From assembly GCA_041695045.1 (NCBI GenBank), contig JBGFRR010000074.1, positions 43,792-107,791 of the forward strand: 64,000 nt of DNA, in the 5' to 3' direction. This document shows positions 26,140 to 35,261 of the stretch, in pieces. The notes below the pieces were generated by a model. The model saw only the letters and a list, made by a program, of their open reading frames with translations, was not told where the DNA came from and did not search any database. Source of the DNA: JBGFRR01 sp041695045. Its GTDB lineage: Bacteria > Bacteroidota > Ignavibacteria > UBA10030. The translations under genes and the position numbers were made by a program. Position 1 is the stretch's first letter; each line of letters starts with the position of its first letter.

Positions 26140-26869
26140 AGAACACCTCCTCCAGGAACAATCCTTTCGCCGGAGCCGCCATACCCGCCGCACGACGCTC
26201 CCGAGCGACGATAATACGTTCAAAGTCTTCGTACGGCGTATACCCTCGCCCAACGTCAACCATCGTTCCGACCAACGCCCTCACCATCCCGTGCAAGAAC
26301 CGATTTGCAGTGATGTCGAAAACCACGAGACCATCCTTCTGTATCCATGACGCGTGCTTCACCATACATCGATAGTGATCCACTTCTGCCTCCACTTTGC
26401 AGAAGGATTGAAAGTCGTGTTCACCGACAATTCTCGCTGCACAGGAGTTCATCCACTTGAGACTGAGCGAATACTGCAGCGGCCACACAAAGCGCCGCAT
26501 CACCGCAAGAGGTCGTTGCCCGATAAAATAGCGGTAGCGGCGCGCGACCGCGCTGTAGCGTGCGTGAAAGTGTTCGGGGACTTCCTCGACACTCAGTACG
26601 GCCACGTCGTCGGGAAGCAACGCGTTCATGCTCTTGTGTAGGGCTTCCGGAACAATGGCTTTTTGCGTCTTCACGTTCACTACTTGGCCGCGAGCGTGGA
26701 CACCAGAGTCGGTTCTTCCCGCTGCGTATGTCGTTATCTCGTGCTGAAGAATCTGTGCCAGGGCTTTCTCCAGTTCCTCTTGTACGGACCGACCGTTGGG
26801 TTGGACCTGCCATCCTACAAAGTCGGTGCCATCGTACTCAAGCGTGAGTTTGATGTTCCTCATAACCAT
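26132..26869 (-). CDS. truA: tRNA pseudouridine(38-40) synthase
   Basis: 245 residues, with LEYDGTDFVGWQVQPNGRSVQ-type start (split), catalytic Asp in AGRTDSGVHA, and RFLHGMVRALVGTMVDVG. Start is ATG at 26869 or 26863; an upstream TTG is also in frame. It lies 11 bases beyond a terminator-like hairpin and leads into the M48-trp gene run. Confidence 0.95.
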   Translation of the reverse strand: MVMRNIKLTLEYDGTDFVGWQVQPNGRSVQEELEKALAQILQHEITTYAAGRTDSGVHARGQVVNVKTQKAIVPEALHKSMNALLPDDVAVLSVEEVPEHFHARYSAVARRYRYFIGQRPLAVMRRFVWPLQYSLSLKWMNSCAARIVGEHDFQSFCKVEAEVDHYRCMVKHASWIQKDGLVVFDITANRFLHGMVRALVGTMVDVGRGYTPYEDFERIIVARERRAAGMAAPAKGLFLEEVFYD

Positions 26870-26879
26870 CTGGGGCAAT

Positions 26880-26908
26880 AAAAAATCCCGCTCGGCTTTG
26901 GCGGGATC
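26880..26908 (-). terminator. Rho-independent terminator between the DUF gene and truA
   Basis: On the minus strand ATCCCGC pairs with GCGGGAT around a 9-base loop, followed by TTTTTTA. It lies 21 bases after the stop of the gene at 26930 and 11 bases before the truA start. It therefore separates the mtaB pair from the truA-trp run, or acts as a leader attenuator for it. Confidence 0.8.
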
Positions 26909-26929
26909 CTCGGTGTATGGTTCAACATC

Positions 26930-27649
26930 TTACAGCGTCGTTGATATCGTCACCACAATTCCGTGAGCATCCCGTGGGTCGGTGCCGGCGTTCATTCGCC
27001 AGCCTGCCTCCGCACGTACGCCCGCACGAGCTGCTGCGCGTCCCGCGTAGAAGGCAGAAGCCAGCCTGTTGATCACCAACCCTGCAACGACAAACTTTGC
27101 ATTCTGGTACATCTGCTCGCTTCGAATTCGCATCGACCGATACTGCCGTCGATGTTCGTCAGAAATCCACCACCAGGCCTGCGACGCGTCCGTGTAGAGT
27201 TGATCGAATTGACGATTGCGCAGTCTGGCTTGATTGTAGTCATCCACGGTACGGTATTCTCCTATGTTGACAGCAAAGCGATCCTCTTTGCCGGAGAAAT
27301 TCGCCTGTGCGTGTTGCGTTGCAAAGCTTCGGGAGTCGGAGCGCAGCCAGTCGCCGCGTGATTTGAACGTCGCATACGTAATCCACAGCGTTCCATCTGT
27401 AATCAGGAAATACTTGCCCGTCTCAAAATTGCCGACATACCACTCACCGAGTCCTGGGAGAGCAAGTGAGAGAAGAACAGCCAGCGGAACGGACTTCGAT
27501 TCCCTTTCGCCCTGTGCTGTGAGGCTGAGATGTGTTTGCCGTCGAACATCTTGCTGTAGCAGGCCTTCCTCAAACGGTAACGTCACCTGTCCGTTTGCCG
27601 TTGGGATAAGAACCAAGAAGCATATTATAATGCCGGCGAAAGCTTTCAC
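26930..27649 (-). CDS. Conserved hypothetical exported/membrane protein (DUF5683-like)
   Basis: 239 residues from a GTG at 27649 with GGAAGGAG eight bases upstream; the GTG overlaps the mtaB stop. There is a signal peptide (to TANGQ), then a hydrophobic pair of segments VPLAVLLSLALPGLGEWYVGN and KYFLITDGTLWITYATF-like, then a charged middle region and a last hydrophobic stretch FVVAGLVINRLASAFYAG. The PGLGEWYVGN motif resembles small membrane proteins of the DUF5683/TM2-like type. Function unknown. It is followed by a terminator. Confidence 0.6.
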   Translation of the reverse strand: MKAFAGIIICFLVLIPTANGQVTLPFEEGLLQQDVRRQTHLSLTAQGERESKSVPLAVLLSLALPGLGEWYVGNFETGKYFLITDGTLWITYATFKSRGDWLRSDSRSFATQHAQANFSGKEDRFAVNIGEYRTVDDYNQARLRNRQFDQLYTDASQAWWWISDEHRRQYRSMRIRSEQMYQNAKFVVAGLVINRLASAFYAGRAAARAGVRAEAGWRMNAGTDPRDAHGIVVTISTTL

Positions 27650-28992
27650 GCAAACACTCCTTCCACCACCCTCACCGGAGGAGGACGTACTGCCACGGAT
27701 GCAGTTGGCAGACCATAGCAACAGTCCCCATCGACGCCAAAGATCGTCACAGGAAGAATCTCGTTAATCCACGAACGGTCGCCCGGAGCCCTTACGCGGA
27801 CATACTCTTGCGTCAAGCCTGTTACGTGGCCCCTCACTTCGTCGGACTCAAACAGAACATCAACAGTTTTGCCGATAAAGCGTTCGTAGAACGTCTTCCG
27901 TTTCCGCGCACTGAGATTACGGAGCCGCTCATTCCGCTTCGCCCTCCCCCGCGGTTCGACAGATCCGCCGAACGATGCTGCGGCTGTTTTCGGCCGCTCC
28001 GAGTACGTGAAGACATGAAGGTACGAAATCGGCATATCAACGAGGAAGCGATAGGTTTCCTCGAACAGCTCGTCGGTCTCGCCGGGAAACCCGACAATCA
28101 CATCGGCGCCGACCCCTGCAGACGGGTATGCGGTGATGATTCGCTCGACGCGGTCGGCGTACCAATCGTGCATGTACCGCCGCCGCATCGACTTGAGGAC
28201 GGTATCGGAGCCTGATTGAAGCGGCAGGTGGAAATGTTTGCATATCTTCTCCGACGACATCCAGAGTTCGAGCAACGCATCGGTAAGCAAGTTGGGTTCT
28301 ACAGAACTGATTCGGATGCGTTGGAGCGCATCAATCCGATCCAACGATTTCAATAACGAAAGGAGACTGAGGCCGATCTTCTTTCCATAATCCCCAACGT
28401 TAACACCGGTGAGGACGATTTCCTTGTAACCCTGAGCGACAAGTTCCCGCGCATGAGCGACAATGTTTTCAACCGGCACGCTGCGGCTTTCCCCCCGAGC
28501 CAGGGGAATCGTGCAGAAGGTGCAGGTATAGTCGCAGCCGTCTTGAACTTTGAGAAATGCGCGCGTCCGCTCGGTCATTCCCGCCGACGTTGCCGGATTG
28601 AACGTATCGACTTCGTCAATCGGAGAGACCATCACCTCGGCACGCTCGCGCTTTTCAAAGCCACCGCTCAGGTTCGGGATGCTGAACTTCTCGTTCATCC
28701 CCAACACAAGGTCAACGCCCTCAATAGCTGAAATCTCGTTTGGCCGGAGCTGGGCGTAACAGCCGGTAACGACGACGAACGCATTCGGCGAATACCGCAG
28801 CGCGCGGCGGACGATTTGCCTGCACTCGCGGTCGGTACGCTCCGTGACGCTGCACGTATTAATAACGCAGACGTCGGCGGGCTGGTCGATGTTGACGACC
28901 TCGTAGCCAAGTGCGCGGAAGTGCCGACCGATCGTCGAGGTTTCGGCAAAATTCAGCTTGCAGCCTAAGGTATGGAGAGCTATTCGCTTCAT
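27646..28992 (-). CDS. mtaB: tRNA t6A37 methylthiotransferase MtaB
   Basis: Radical-SAM enzyme that adds a methylthio group to t6A at position 37 of ANN-decoding tRNAs. 448 residues: N-terminal UPF0004 domain with three Fe-S cysteines (HTLGCKLNFAE, NTCSVTERTD, TGCYAQL), radical SAM CDYTCTFCTIPLARG, and a C-terminal TRAM domain. GCKLN points to MtaB rather than MiaB or RimO. ATG at 28992; a 14-codon upstream extension is not conserved. Coupled to the downstream gene by a GTGA overlap. Confidence 0.94.
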   Translation of the reverse strand: MKRIALHTLGCKLNFAETSTIGRHFRALGYEVVNIDQPADVCVINTCSVTERTDRECRQIVRRALRYSPNAFVVVTGCYAQLRPNEISAIEGVDLVLGMNEKFSIPNLSGGFEKRERAEVMVSPIDEVDTFNPATSAGMTERTRAFLKVQDGCDYTCTFCTIPLARGESRSVPVENIVAHARELVAQGYKEIVLTGVNVGDYGKKIGLSLLSLLKSLDRIDALQRIRISSVEPNLLTDALLELWMSSEKICKHFHLPLQSGSDTVLKSMRRRYMHDWYADRVERIITAYPSAGVGADVIVGFPGETDELFEETYRFLVDMPISYLHVFTYSERPKTAAASFGGSVEPRGRAKRNERLRNLSARKRKTFYERFIGKTVDVLFESDEVRGHVTGLTQEYVRVRAPGDRSWINEILPVTIFGVDGDCCYGLPTASVAVRPPPVRVVEGVFA

Positions 28993-29012
28993 GGGATGGG
29001 GAGAAACAAGAA

Positions 29013-29053
29013 AGAGTTGCCCCTCGAGACACAATTTCCTCTAAGGCAACTCT
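29013..29053 (-). terminator. Terminator after rpsA
   Basis: On the minus strand AGAGTTGCC pairs with GGCAACTCT around a 23-base loop and runs into TTTCTTGTTTC, starting about 17 bases after the rpsA stop. The loop is long, so efficiency is uncertain. Confidence 0.65.
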
Positions 29054-29069
29054 CCATGGATTTCATCGC

Positions 29070-30818
29070 TTAGTGCTGAGTGCCGCTGTCGGTATCCGCC
29101 GTTGCTTCCGGCGCGCTGACCGGCGTCGAGAAGACGTCTTTCAGCGTCATCGGAGCCAACTTGTGCGATGCGACATACTCATCGAACATCTTCTGCTCTT
29201 TCCCGCGGAGATATTCGAGCACTGACAGGACAATCTTCTTGCTGTCCTTGTCGAACTCGATGACCTTTAACGGAAGCATCGTTCCGACCGGGAATGATTC
29301 AGTCAGATTCTTGATCGGCGTTTGCGACAATTGCGAGAGCGGCACGAAGCCGTCGACACCGAGCGGAAGTTCAATGATCACACCCTTCTCGACGATGCGA
29401 ACAACTTTGCCTTCGACTTCCGTCCCAACGCTGTAAGCAACAGCGAAGGCTTCCCACGGATTATCTTGGAGTTGCTTGTGGCCGAGCGAGATGCGTCGCT
29501 GGGAGACATCGATGTTGAGGATCACAACATCCAACTTGTCCCCCTTCTTAACCACCTCGCCGGGATGGCGCACCTTCTTGGTCCACGAGAGGTCGGAGAT
29601 GTGGACGAGGCCGTCGACGCCTTCTTCAAGCTCCACAAACACGCCGAAGTTGGTGAGGTTGCGAACGATGCCGGTGCGCCGCGAACCGACGGGATATTTT
29701 TCGAGGAGGGTATTCCACGGATCCGGCTCGAGCTGCTTCATACCGAGGGAGATTTTCTTTCCTTCGCTGTCGAGCGAAAGGATGACCGCTTCGACAATCT
29801 GTCCCATCGAGACCATTTGCGAGGGATGCTTGACGTGCTGCGTCCAGCTCATCTCGGAAATGTGGATGAGGCCTTCGATGCCCTTTTCGATTTCGACAAA
29901 CGCACCGTAATCAGTAAGCGAAACGACCTTGCCCTGGATTTTCGTGCCGACGGGATACTTGAGGTCTACGTGTTCCCACGGATGCGGCAGAAGCTGCTTC
30001 ATGCCCAACGAGATGCGCTTTTTGTCCTGGTCGAAGTCGATCACAACGACGTTGACTGTTTGGTCGAGCTTCACAACTTCCGAGGGATGGCTGACGCGTC
30101 CCCATGAGAGGTCGGTAATGTGGACGAGTCCATCCACGCCACCGAGGTCGACGAAGACACCGAAGTCGGTAATCGCCTTCACGTGGCCTTCGAGGATCTG
30201 TCCCTTCTCGAGATGTTCGAGAATTGCCTTGCGCTGGCCGGAGAGTTCCTCTTCGACAAGCACCTTGTGACTCACCACGACGTTTTCGGACGGATGATTG
30301 ACCTTCACAACACGGAAGTCCATTTCTTTGCCGATGAAGGCGTCGAAGTCGCGCACAGGCCGAACGTCGATCTGCGAGCCGGGGAGAAACGCATCGATTC
30401 CCAGCAGGTCGACAACGATACCGCCTTTAGTGCGACGGACACAACGACCGCGCAGCACTTCGCCGGTCTCGTGGGCTTTCATCACGCGTTCCCATACACG
30501 CATGAAATCTGCCCGTTTGCGCGAAAGGACTAATTGACCGTCTTTGTCTTCGACGGATTCGAGGTACACTTCGACTTGATCGCCGATGTTGAGGCCGCTC
30601 AGGTTCGGGAATTCGGCAATGGGTATTTGCCCCTCCGACTTGAACCCAATATCGACGGTCACGTACTGCTCACCGATGTGGACAATGCGTCCGGTAACGA
30701 TTTCACCCTGACTGATCTTCGCCAGCGTGCCTTCATACAGCTTGGCAAGCTCTTGAAACTCGCTCTCGGTGTATTCCCGCTCTTCGAGTCCGTTCAGAGC
30801 ATGAGATGCTTCTACCAT
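29070..30818 (-). CDS. rpsA: 30S ribosomal protein S1
   Basis: 582 residues with six S1 RNA-binding repeats, visible as the recurring GxVxxxxxxGxFVELxxGVDGLVHISDLSW pattern (residues ~35 to ~550), the last ending LEYLRGKEQ. Binds mRNA leaders on the small subunit. ATG at 30818 with AGGAGG five bases upstream. Third in the cmk-ispH-rpsA order, a well-conserved association in bacteria. Confidence 0.97.
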   Translation of the reverse strand: MVEASHALNGLEEREYTESEFQELAKLYEGTLAKISQGEIVTGRIVHIGEQYVTVDIGFKSEGQIPIAEFPNLSGLNIGDQVEVYLESVEDKDGQLVLSRKRADFMRVWERVMKAHETGEVLRGRCVRRTKGGIVVDLLGIDAFLPGSQIDVRPVRDFDAFIGKEMDFRVVKVNHPSENVVVSHKVLVEEELSGQRKAILEHLEKGQILEGHVKAITDFGVFVDLGGVDGLVHITDLSWGRVSHPSEVVKLDQTVNVVVIDFDQDKKRISLGMKQLLPHPWEHVDLKYPVGTKIQGKVVSLTDYGAFVEIEKGIEGLIHISEMSWTQHVKHPSQMVSMGQIVEAVILSLDSEGKKISLGMKQLEPDPWNTLLEKYPVGSRRTGIVRNLTNFGVFVELEEGVDGLVHISDLSWTKKVRHPGEVVKKGDKLDVVILNIDVSQRRISLGHKQLQDNPWEAFAVAYSVGTEVEGKVVRIVEKGVIIELPLGVDGFVPLSQLSQTPIKNLTESFPVGTMLPLKVIEFDKDSKKIVLSVLEYLRGKEQKMFDEYVASHKLAPMTLKDVFSTPVSAPEATADTDSGTQH

Positions 30819-30964
30819 TCAACCTCCTGGAACAATTTCTCCGTCAACGACGGAAATTCTGCTTCCGTGTTCTCACCGGTGCCAGTCATCAATATACCGA
30901 AGAGCAACCGTGAGCAGAGTTTGATGTGGGTGGATAATTCGTGAATTGGTGATGACTGTAACGC

Positions 30965-31885
30965 TTATGCAACCCCAACCGCTTCGTTGGGGACCGGCAG
31001 CGCAAACCGCTCCTCGATTGCCTGCTTCACGTTCACCATCAACCATTGTGGCGTGGAAGTGGCGCCGGTGATGCCGACGGTTGTCGCACCGGCAAACCAC
31101 TCGGCTTGCAATTCGGGAACATCTTCAATGAAGTAGGTGCGCGAGTTTTCTTCTTTGGCGATCCCGTACAGCACCTTACCGTTCGAGCTGTGCCGCCCTG
31201 CAACGAAGATGATCACATCGTTCGCACGGGCAAACTCTCGCAGCTTCTTGTCACGACCGGAAACTTGGCCGCAGATCGTATCCTTTGCATGAAACTCAAT
31301 CGCCTCATCTTCAATTGAGCCGACGACAAGGTCTTTGATACGCTTGCTCAGTTCGTCCTTGATCGTATAAAACGTCGGCTTGTCCATCGTCGTCTGTGAG
31401 AAGAGCACCGTCTTGCGGTTGAGAGCGACGTTCTCGATTTCCTCCACCGATCTGATCACGACTGCTTCGCCATTCGTTTGCCCGATGAGACCGACAACCT
31501 CTGCATGCTCTTTCTTCCCCAAAATGACAATCTGATAGCCGTCGAGGTAAAACTTCCGGATACGCTCTTGCACTTTTGTTACAACCGGGCAGGTCGCATC
31601 GATGATGGTGATGCCGAGCTCTTGTGCTTTCTGGTAGGTTGACGGCGGCTCGCCGTGCGCACGGATGAGAACCTTCGTGCCTTTCAGCCGGTCGAAATCC
31701 TGATGCGAAATAGTCTTCAGCCCCTTTTCACCCAGTCGCTTGATCTCCATCGGGTTGTGAATGATGTCGCCGAGTGAATACAGTTGCTCGCCGCTCTCGG
31801 CAAGCTCTTGCTCGGCAATCTCGATGGTGCGCACGACGCCCCAGCAGAATCCTGAGTGTTGATCGATGGCAACTGTTAGGCTCAT
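30965..31885 (-). CDS. ispH: 4-hydroxy-3-methylbut-2-enyl diphosphate reductase
   Basis: Last step of the MEP isoprenoid pathway; an Fe-S enzyme. 306 residues with the three cluster cysteines: C14 in SGFCWGV, C99 in DATCPVV and the one in DTICGQ. Substrate histidines H43 (IHNPME), H77 (AHGEPP) and H127 (KKEHAEV) are present. ATG at 31885 immediately follows the cmk TGA. So isoprenoids come through the MEP route in this organism. Confidence 0.96.
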   Translation of the reverse strand: MSLTVAIDQHSGFCWGVVRTIEIAEQELAESGEQLYSLGDIIHNPMEIKRLGEKGLKTISHQDFDRLKGTKVLIRAHGEPPSTYQKAQELGITIIDATCPVVTKVQERIRKFYLDGYQIVILGKKEHAEVVGLIGQTNGEAVVIRSVEEIENVALNRKTVLFSQTTMDKPTFYTIKDELSKRIKDLVVGSIEDEAIEFHAKDTICGQVSGRDKKLREFARANDVIIFVAGRHSSNGKVLYGIAKEENSRTYFIEDVPELQAEWFAGATTVGITGATSTPQWLMVNVKQAIEERFALPVPNEAVGVA

Positions 31886-32566
31886 TCAGTTCTTTGCTTC
31901 GATAATCTCTTTGGTCTTTTTCACGATGAACGTTACTTGCTCGTCAATGGTCATATTCGAGGTGTCGAGCTCGATAGCATCCGGGGCTTTGCGCAGTGGA
32001 CTCACGTCGCGTGTGGAATCCAACGCGTCACGCTGGATCAATTCATCCCGAATTCTTGCCTCGTCTGCACCGCCGCCGGCGGCTTCCAATTCTCGTTTCC
32101 TTCGCCGCGCTCGCTCATCGACATTCGCCACCATGAACACCTTCAAGTCGGCATTCGGCAACACGACCGTGCCGATATCCCGCCCTTCCAACACCACTCC
32201 TCCCTGCTCGGCCATCCTGCGTTGTTCACGCACCAACACGGAACGCACAGGCTGGTAGCTACTCACCGTGCTGACGCTCTTAGTAACGTTTGGCGAGCGA
32301 ATTGCCTCTGTAACGTCCCGTCCATCAATGAAAACGGCGTTGCCGTCGTTCGACCGCTCTAGCCGGATTTGCGTTTCCTCCGCTACCTTGCTGATGCGGT
32401 CAGCATCATTGAGTGGGATTCCTTCCTCTAACACCCGGAGGGTAATCGCCCGATACATCGCCCCCGTGTCGATGTGTAAATAGCCCAATTGCTTCGCCAC
32501 GAGGCGGGCTGTTGTGCTTTTCCCGGAGGCTGCCGGACCGTCGATGGCGATAACAATCTTCTTCAA
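31886..32566 (-). CDS. cmk: Cytidylate kinase
   Basis: Phosphorylates CMP/dCMP. 226 residues: P-loop GPAASGKSTTARL, LDTG-like HIDTGAMYRAITL, DGRDV, and EGRDIGTVVLPNADLKVFM. The start is TTG at 32566; a stop lies only three codons upstream and no ATG occurs nearby, so the TTG must be the initiator. First gene of cmk-ispH-rpsA. Confidence 0.95.
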   Translation of the reverse strand: MKKIVIAIDGPAASGKSTTARLVAKQLGYLHIDTGAMYRAITLRVLEEGIPLNDADRISKVAEETQIRLERSNDGNAVFIDGRDVTEAIRSPNVTKSVSTVSSYQPVRSVLVREQRRMAEQGGVVLEGRDIGTVVLPNADLKVFMVANVDERARRRKRELEAAGGGADEARIRDELIQRDALDSTRDVSPLRKAPDAIELDTSNMTIDEQVTFIVKKTKEIIEAKN

Positions 32567-32667
32567 AGGATTTCAAAAAATTCGTGTTCAATATAGCGAA
32601 ATTATCGATGGCGAGCAAACGAAGAAACCGTGTTGGTTCGGCAATTTTGCAGTATCTTCCACACTCT

Positions 32668-33231
32668 ATGAAGAAGCTTTCACATGACGAAATTGAGAAA
32701 AAACGACTGAAATTGGAGATGGTTGACCGCGCCTCCCGCGTGCCCATCGTTGTGCTCATCGATAATGTACGGAGTCTCTATAACGTGGGCTCGATCTTCC
32801 GAACCTCCGACGGAGCGATGATCCAGAAGCTTCTGCTCACGGGCTACACGCCGCGTCCTCCACGCAAGGAGATCGAGAAGACCGCGCTCGGAGCAACGAA
32901 GAGTGTGCCGTGGGAGTATGTCCGCAACCCGCTCGAGGCCATTGCTTCGCTGAAGCGATCCGGCTTCCGCATCTACTCGCTTGAACTCACCGACCGAAGC
33001 ATCCCCTACACCGAGGTGCCGCACGAAGCGTTCCCGCTCTGTCTCATCATCGGCAACGAAATCACCGGCGTGTCGCAGACGATTCTCCATGAATGCGATG
33101 GGGCGATTGAAATTCCGATGTTCGGTATCAAGCAGTCGCTGAACGTCGCCGTGGCATACGGAATCGCCCTCTTTGAGCTTGCACGCATCTGGAGAACGAC
33201 GTCGGGTCAGATATCAAACGCCAGCGTGTAA
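32668..33231 (+). CDS. SpoU/TrmH-family RNA 2'-O-methyltransferase
   Basis: 187 residues, SPOUT knot fold: VVLIDNVRSLYNVGSIFRTSDG near residue 30, LIIGNEITGVSQ, and IEIPMFGIKQSLNVAVAYGIALFE. These are the three SpoU motifs, with SAM in the trefoil knot. It methylates a ribose in tRNA or rRNA; the exact site cannot be told. ATG at 32668 is chosen because conservation begins just after it; no Shine-Dalgarno is seen. The 3' end overlaps the convergent gene at 33207 by 25 bases. Confidence 0.93.
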   Translation: MKKLSHDEIEKKRLKLEMVDRASRVPIVVLIDNVRSLYNVGSIFRTSDGAMIQKLLLTGYTPRPPRKEIEKTALGATKSVPWEYVRNPLEAIASLKRSGFRIYSLELTDRSIPYTEVPHEAFPLCLIIGNEITGVSQTILHECDGAIEIPMFGIKQSLNVAVAYGIALFELARIWRTTSGQISNASV

Positions 33232-33866
33232 TAATCCTGCTGCTCGTGCGTGTGGATGCGCAGAACGCCGGCACGCACAAGTTGAATGAGAATGCGTGAC
33301 GCACGGCGGCGCGAGATGTTCACAAGCTCGCCGAACTCCTTCACCGTAATGCGGTTGTGTCCCTGCAGATAATCCAACAGGCGCCGTTCCGGCTCGCCGA
33401 TGGAAATCCGCAGCGGCGCGGCTGTAGGACTTTCCGCCTCAAGTATCCTCACCACCTCTTTGCTCGCTAACACGGTCTTGTCCTTGACGCGGATGAAGAC
33501 TTTCGAGTCGTCGTCGCTTTCTCCGTTGCCATCCCCCAGGTAGCTGTGCGGCTTCTGGTCGCTTTCCCGCACAACGACGGCAATGATGTCTCGGCCTTTA
33601 CGCGAGATGATCTCGATCCTCGGCTTAATCGGCGGATCGCAGAGGTATGACCCCGCGTGTTGAATCATCTCCACTTCTTCTTTCTCGCTTTCCACGCCGA
33701 CGATTGTGCTGTCGTCGTCCACGCCAAAGAGGATCGTACCGCCTTTCGTGTTCGCGAAGGCGATGAGTGCACGCGCAATTTTTCCCGGCGAGGAAACCTT
33801 TCGTTTGAACTCGATCCGAAAGCCTTCTCCTTCTTCGAGGAGGAGTTCGATGTCTTTGAAGTTCAT
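33207..33866 (-). CDS. AlbA-like (Schlafen AAA_4) DNA-binding protein
   Basis: 219 residues. N-terminal AlbA_2 domain: EGFRIEFKRKV, IARALIAFANTKGGTILFGVDDD and the PPIKPRIEII segment. The C-terminal ~60 residues form a winged helix (RLLDYLQGHNRITVKEFGELVNISRRRASRILIQLVRAGVL). This pairing is typical of putative transcription regulators. Target unknown. ATG at 33866. Confidence 0.82.
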   Translation of the reverse strand: MNFKDIELLLEEGEGFRIEFKRKVSSPGKIARALIAFANTKGGTILFGVDDDSTIVGVESEKEEVEMIQHAGSYLCDPPIKPRIEIISRKGRDIIAVVVRESDQKPHSYLGDGNGESDDDSKVFIRVKDKTVLASKEVVRILEAESPTAAPLRISIGEPERRLLDYLQGHNRITVKEFGELVNISRRRASRILIQLVRAGVLRIHTHEQQDYYTLAFDI

Positions 33867-33902
33867 GGCTTGCTGTTAATGTTACGCACTGACGGATATG
33901 TC

Positions 33903-34074
33903 GTCCCGCCGGGAAACGGCGGGACTTCAATTTAACTTTCTTGACTCGCTACCAACTTTTCGTCCTACGGGACGATGAGGAACTATCCGTTGTGAGGGAG
34001 TAAGATTGAGGTTGTGAGGGAGTTGAACTCCCGAACAACCGTCTGTCCACTGTCCTCGGGAGTACAACTCCCTC
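33903..34074. repeat. Cluster of four intergenic hairpins
   Basis: The 239-base gap 33867-34105 carries GTCCCGCC/GGCGGGAC (33903-33925), TCGTCC/GGACGA (33960-33975), GGGAGTT-G-AACTCCC (34018-34032) and GGGAGT-ACA-ACTCCC (34058-34072). The last two also pair with each other as larger 19-base arms (34016-34034 with 34056-34074, one mismatch). No gene or T-run. Confidence 0.65.
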
Positions 34075-34105
34075 GGAACATAAGGAGAACTTTCAATCTT
34101 TGGGT

Positions 34106-34822
34106 TCAGTATCCCCTTGCCGCCATGCGAGAAAGAATCAACCGCGCCCGGCGGGTTACATACCGCCCATCCGAATCGGCACGGTAGCGCTTCGGGCTTG
34201 GGATGATTGCGGCCAAACGAGCCGCCTCCTCCCGCGTCAATCCGGCAGCAGACTTTCCAAAGTACGCTTGTGCCGCGCTCTCTATGCCATACATACCGTC
34301 GCCCCACTCGATGACATTCAGATACACTTCAAGAATTCGCTGCTTGCTCAGCGTTCGCTCCATGTGCCACGTGAGAATCCATTCATTGAGTTTGCGCAGG
34401 GGGTTTTTGGATGCGGAGAGATACAAGTTCTTTACAAGCTGTTGGGTAATGGTGCTTCCACCTCGGGCAAAGCGGAATTCTCTCAAATTCTTTTTGAGGG
34501 ATTCGCCGATCTCATACCAATCGAATCCCTCATGCGAGAAAAACGACCCGTCCTCAGCCACAACCACTGCATGAACAACATGGGGAGAAACTGCACTCAG
34601 CGGAACCCATCGATGTCTCTTGCGGAACTGCTTCCCTGCGCGCTCGGCTTCTTCGGCATGGGCGCGCATAAATGCCGTCTCCATGGGATTCTTCCGCTGT
34701 AACTCGGAGATGTCGCTAAACGGCAACCGTGCGACGTTGAGCACAAACAACGCAACAAGCACGATGCCCAACGTCTTCCAGCGATTGGCTCTGATCCAGC
34801 GAACAAGCGCGCTCTGCTCCAT
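34106..34822 (-). CDS. mtgA: Monofunctional peptidoglycan transglycosylase
   Basis: GT51 glycosyltransferase polymerising lipid II, anchored in the inner membrane by one N-terminal helix (ALVALFVLNVARL region, residues 15-31). 238 residues: VVAEDGSFFSHEGFDW with catalytic Glu, RGGSTITQQLVKNLYLS, and ERTLSKQRILEVYLNVIEWGDGMYGIE. No transpeptidase domain. ATG at 34822, one base after the ruvX stop. Confidence 0.95.
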   Translation of the reverse strand: MEQSALVRWIRANRWKTLGIVLVALFVLNVARLPFSDISELQRKNPMETAFMRAHAEEAERAGKQFRKRHRWVPLSAVSPHVVHAVVVAEDGSFFSHEGFDWYEIGESLKKNLREFRFARGGSTITQQLVKNLYLSASKNPLRKLNEWILTWHMERTLSKQRILEVYLNVIEWGDGMYGIESAAQAYFGKSAAGLTREEAARLAAIIPSPKRYRADSDGRYVTRRARLILSRMAARGY

Positions 34823-34823
34823 C

Positions 34824-35261
34824 TCAGCAACTCATCGACCGCTTGGCGCTATCTAAAAAACTTTGCAAGATAATGGCTGCTGCCATCGCATCCACCCGCC
34901 CCTTGTCTGTGCGGCGCTCTTTCTTTTTTGTGCCCAAAGAGAGAAGCGTTTGCTGGGCGATGGTACTCGTAAATCGCTCATCCCACAACACGGCCGCCAC
35001 GCCGGTTTGGTCCTTGAGTCGAGCGACGAACTGTTCAACCTCCTGCGCCTTGTGAGCTTTCTGCCCTTTCAGGTTGAGCGGCATTCCCACAACCACGAGC
35101 GTTGCGCCGTGCTGCTTGATCAGCTTTGCCAATCGCTCGATAGCGGTGGCGTCATTCTTCAGCGTTTCCAGCGGCTGAGCGATGATGCCAAGGGGATCGC
35201 TCAGCGAGACGCCGATGCGCGCCGTCCCATAATCGATACCGAGAACGCGTGATGAGCTCAC
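34824..35261 (-). CDS. ruvX: Putative pre-16S rRNA nuclease (YqgF/RuvX)
   Basis: 145 residues, RNase H fold: GIDYGTARIGVSLSDP, VVVGMPLN, VLWDERFTST and DAMAAAIILQSFLD. Processes the 5' end of 16S rRNA in bacteria studied; historically called a Holliday junction resolvase. GTG start at 35261 overlaps the stop of the HU gene (GTGA). In a run with mtgA. Confidence 0.93.
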   Translation of the reverse strand: MSSSRVLGIDYGTARIGVSLSDPLGIIAQPLETLKNDATAIERLAKLIKQHGATLVVVGMPLNLKGQKAHKAQEVEQFVARLKDQTGVAAVLWDERFTSTIAQQTLLSLGTKKKERRTDKGRVDAMAAAIILQSFLDSAKRSMSC

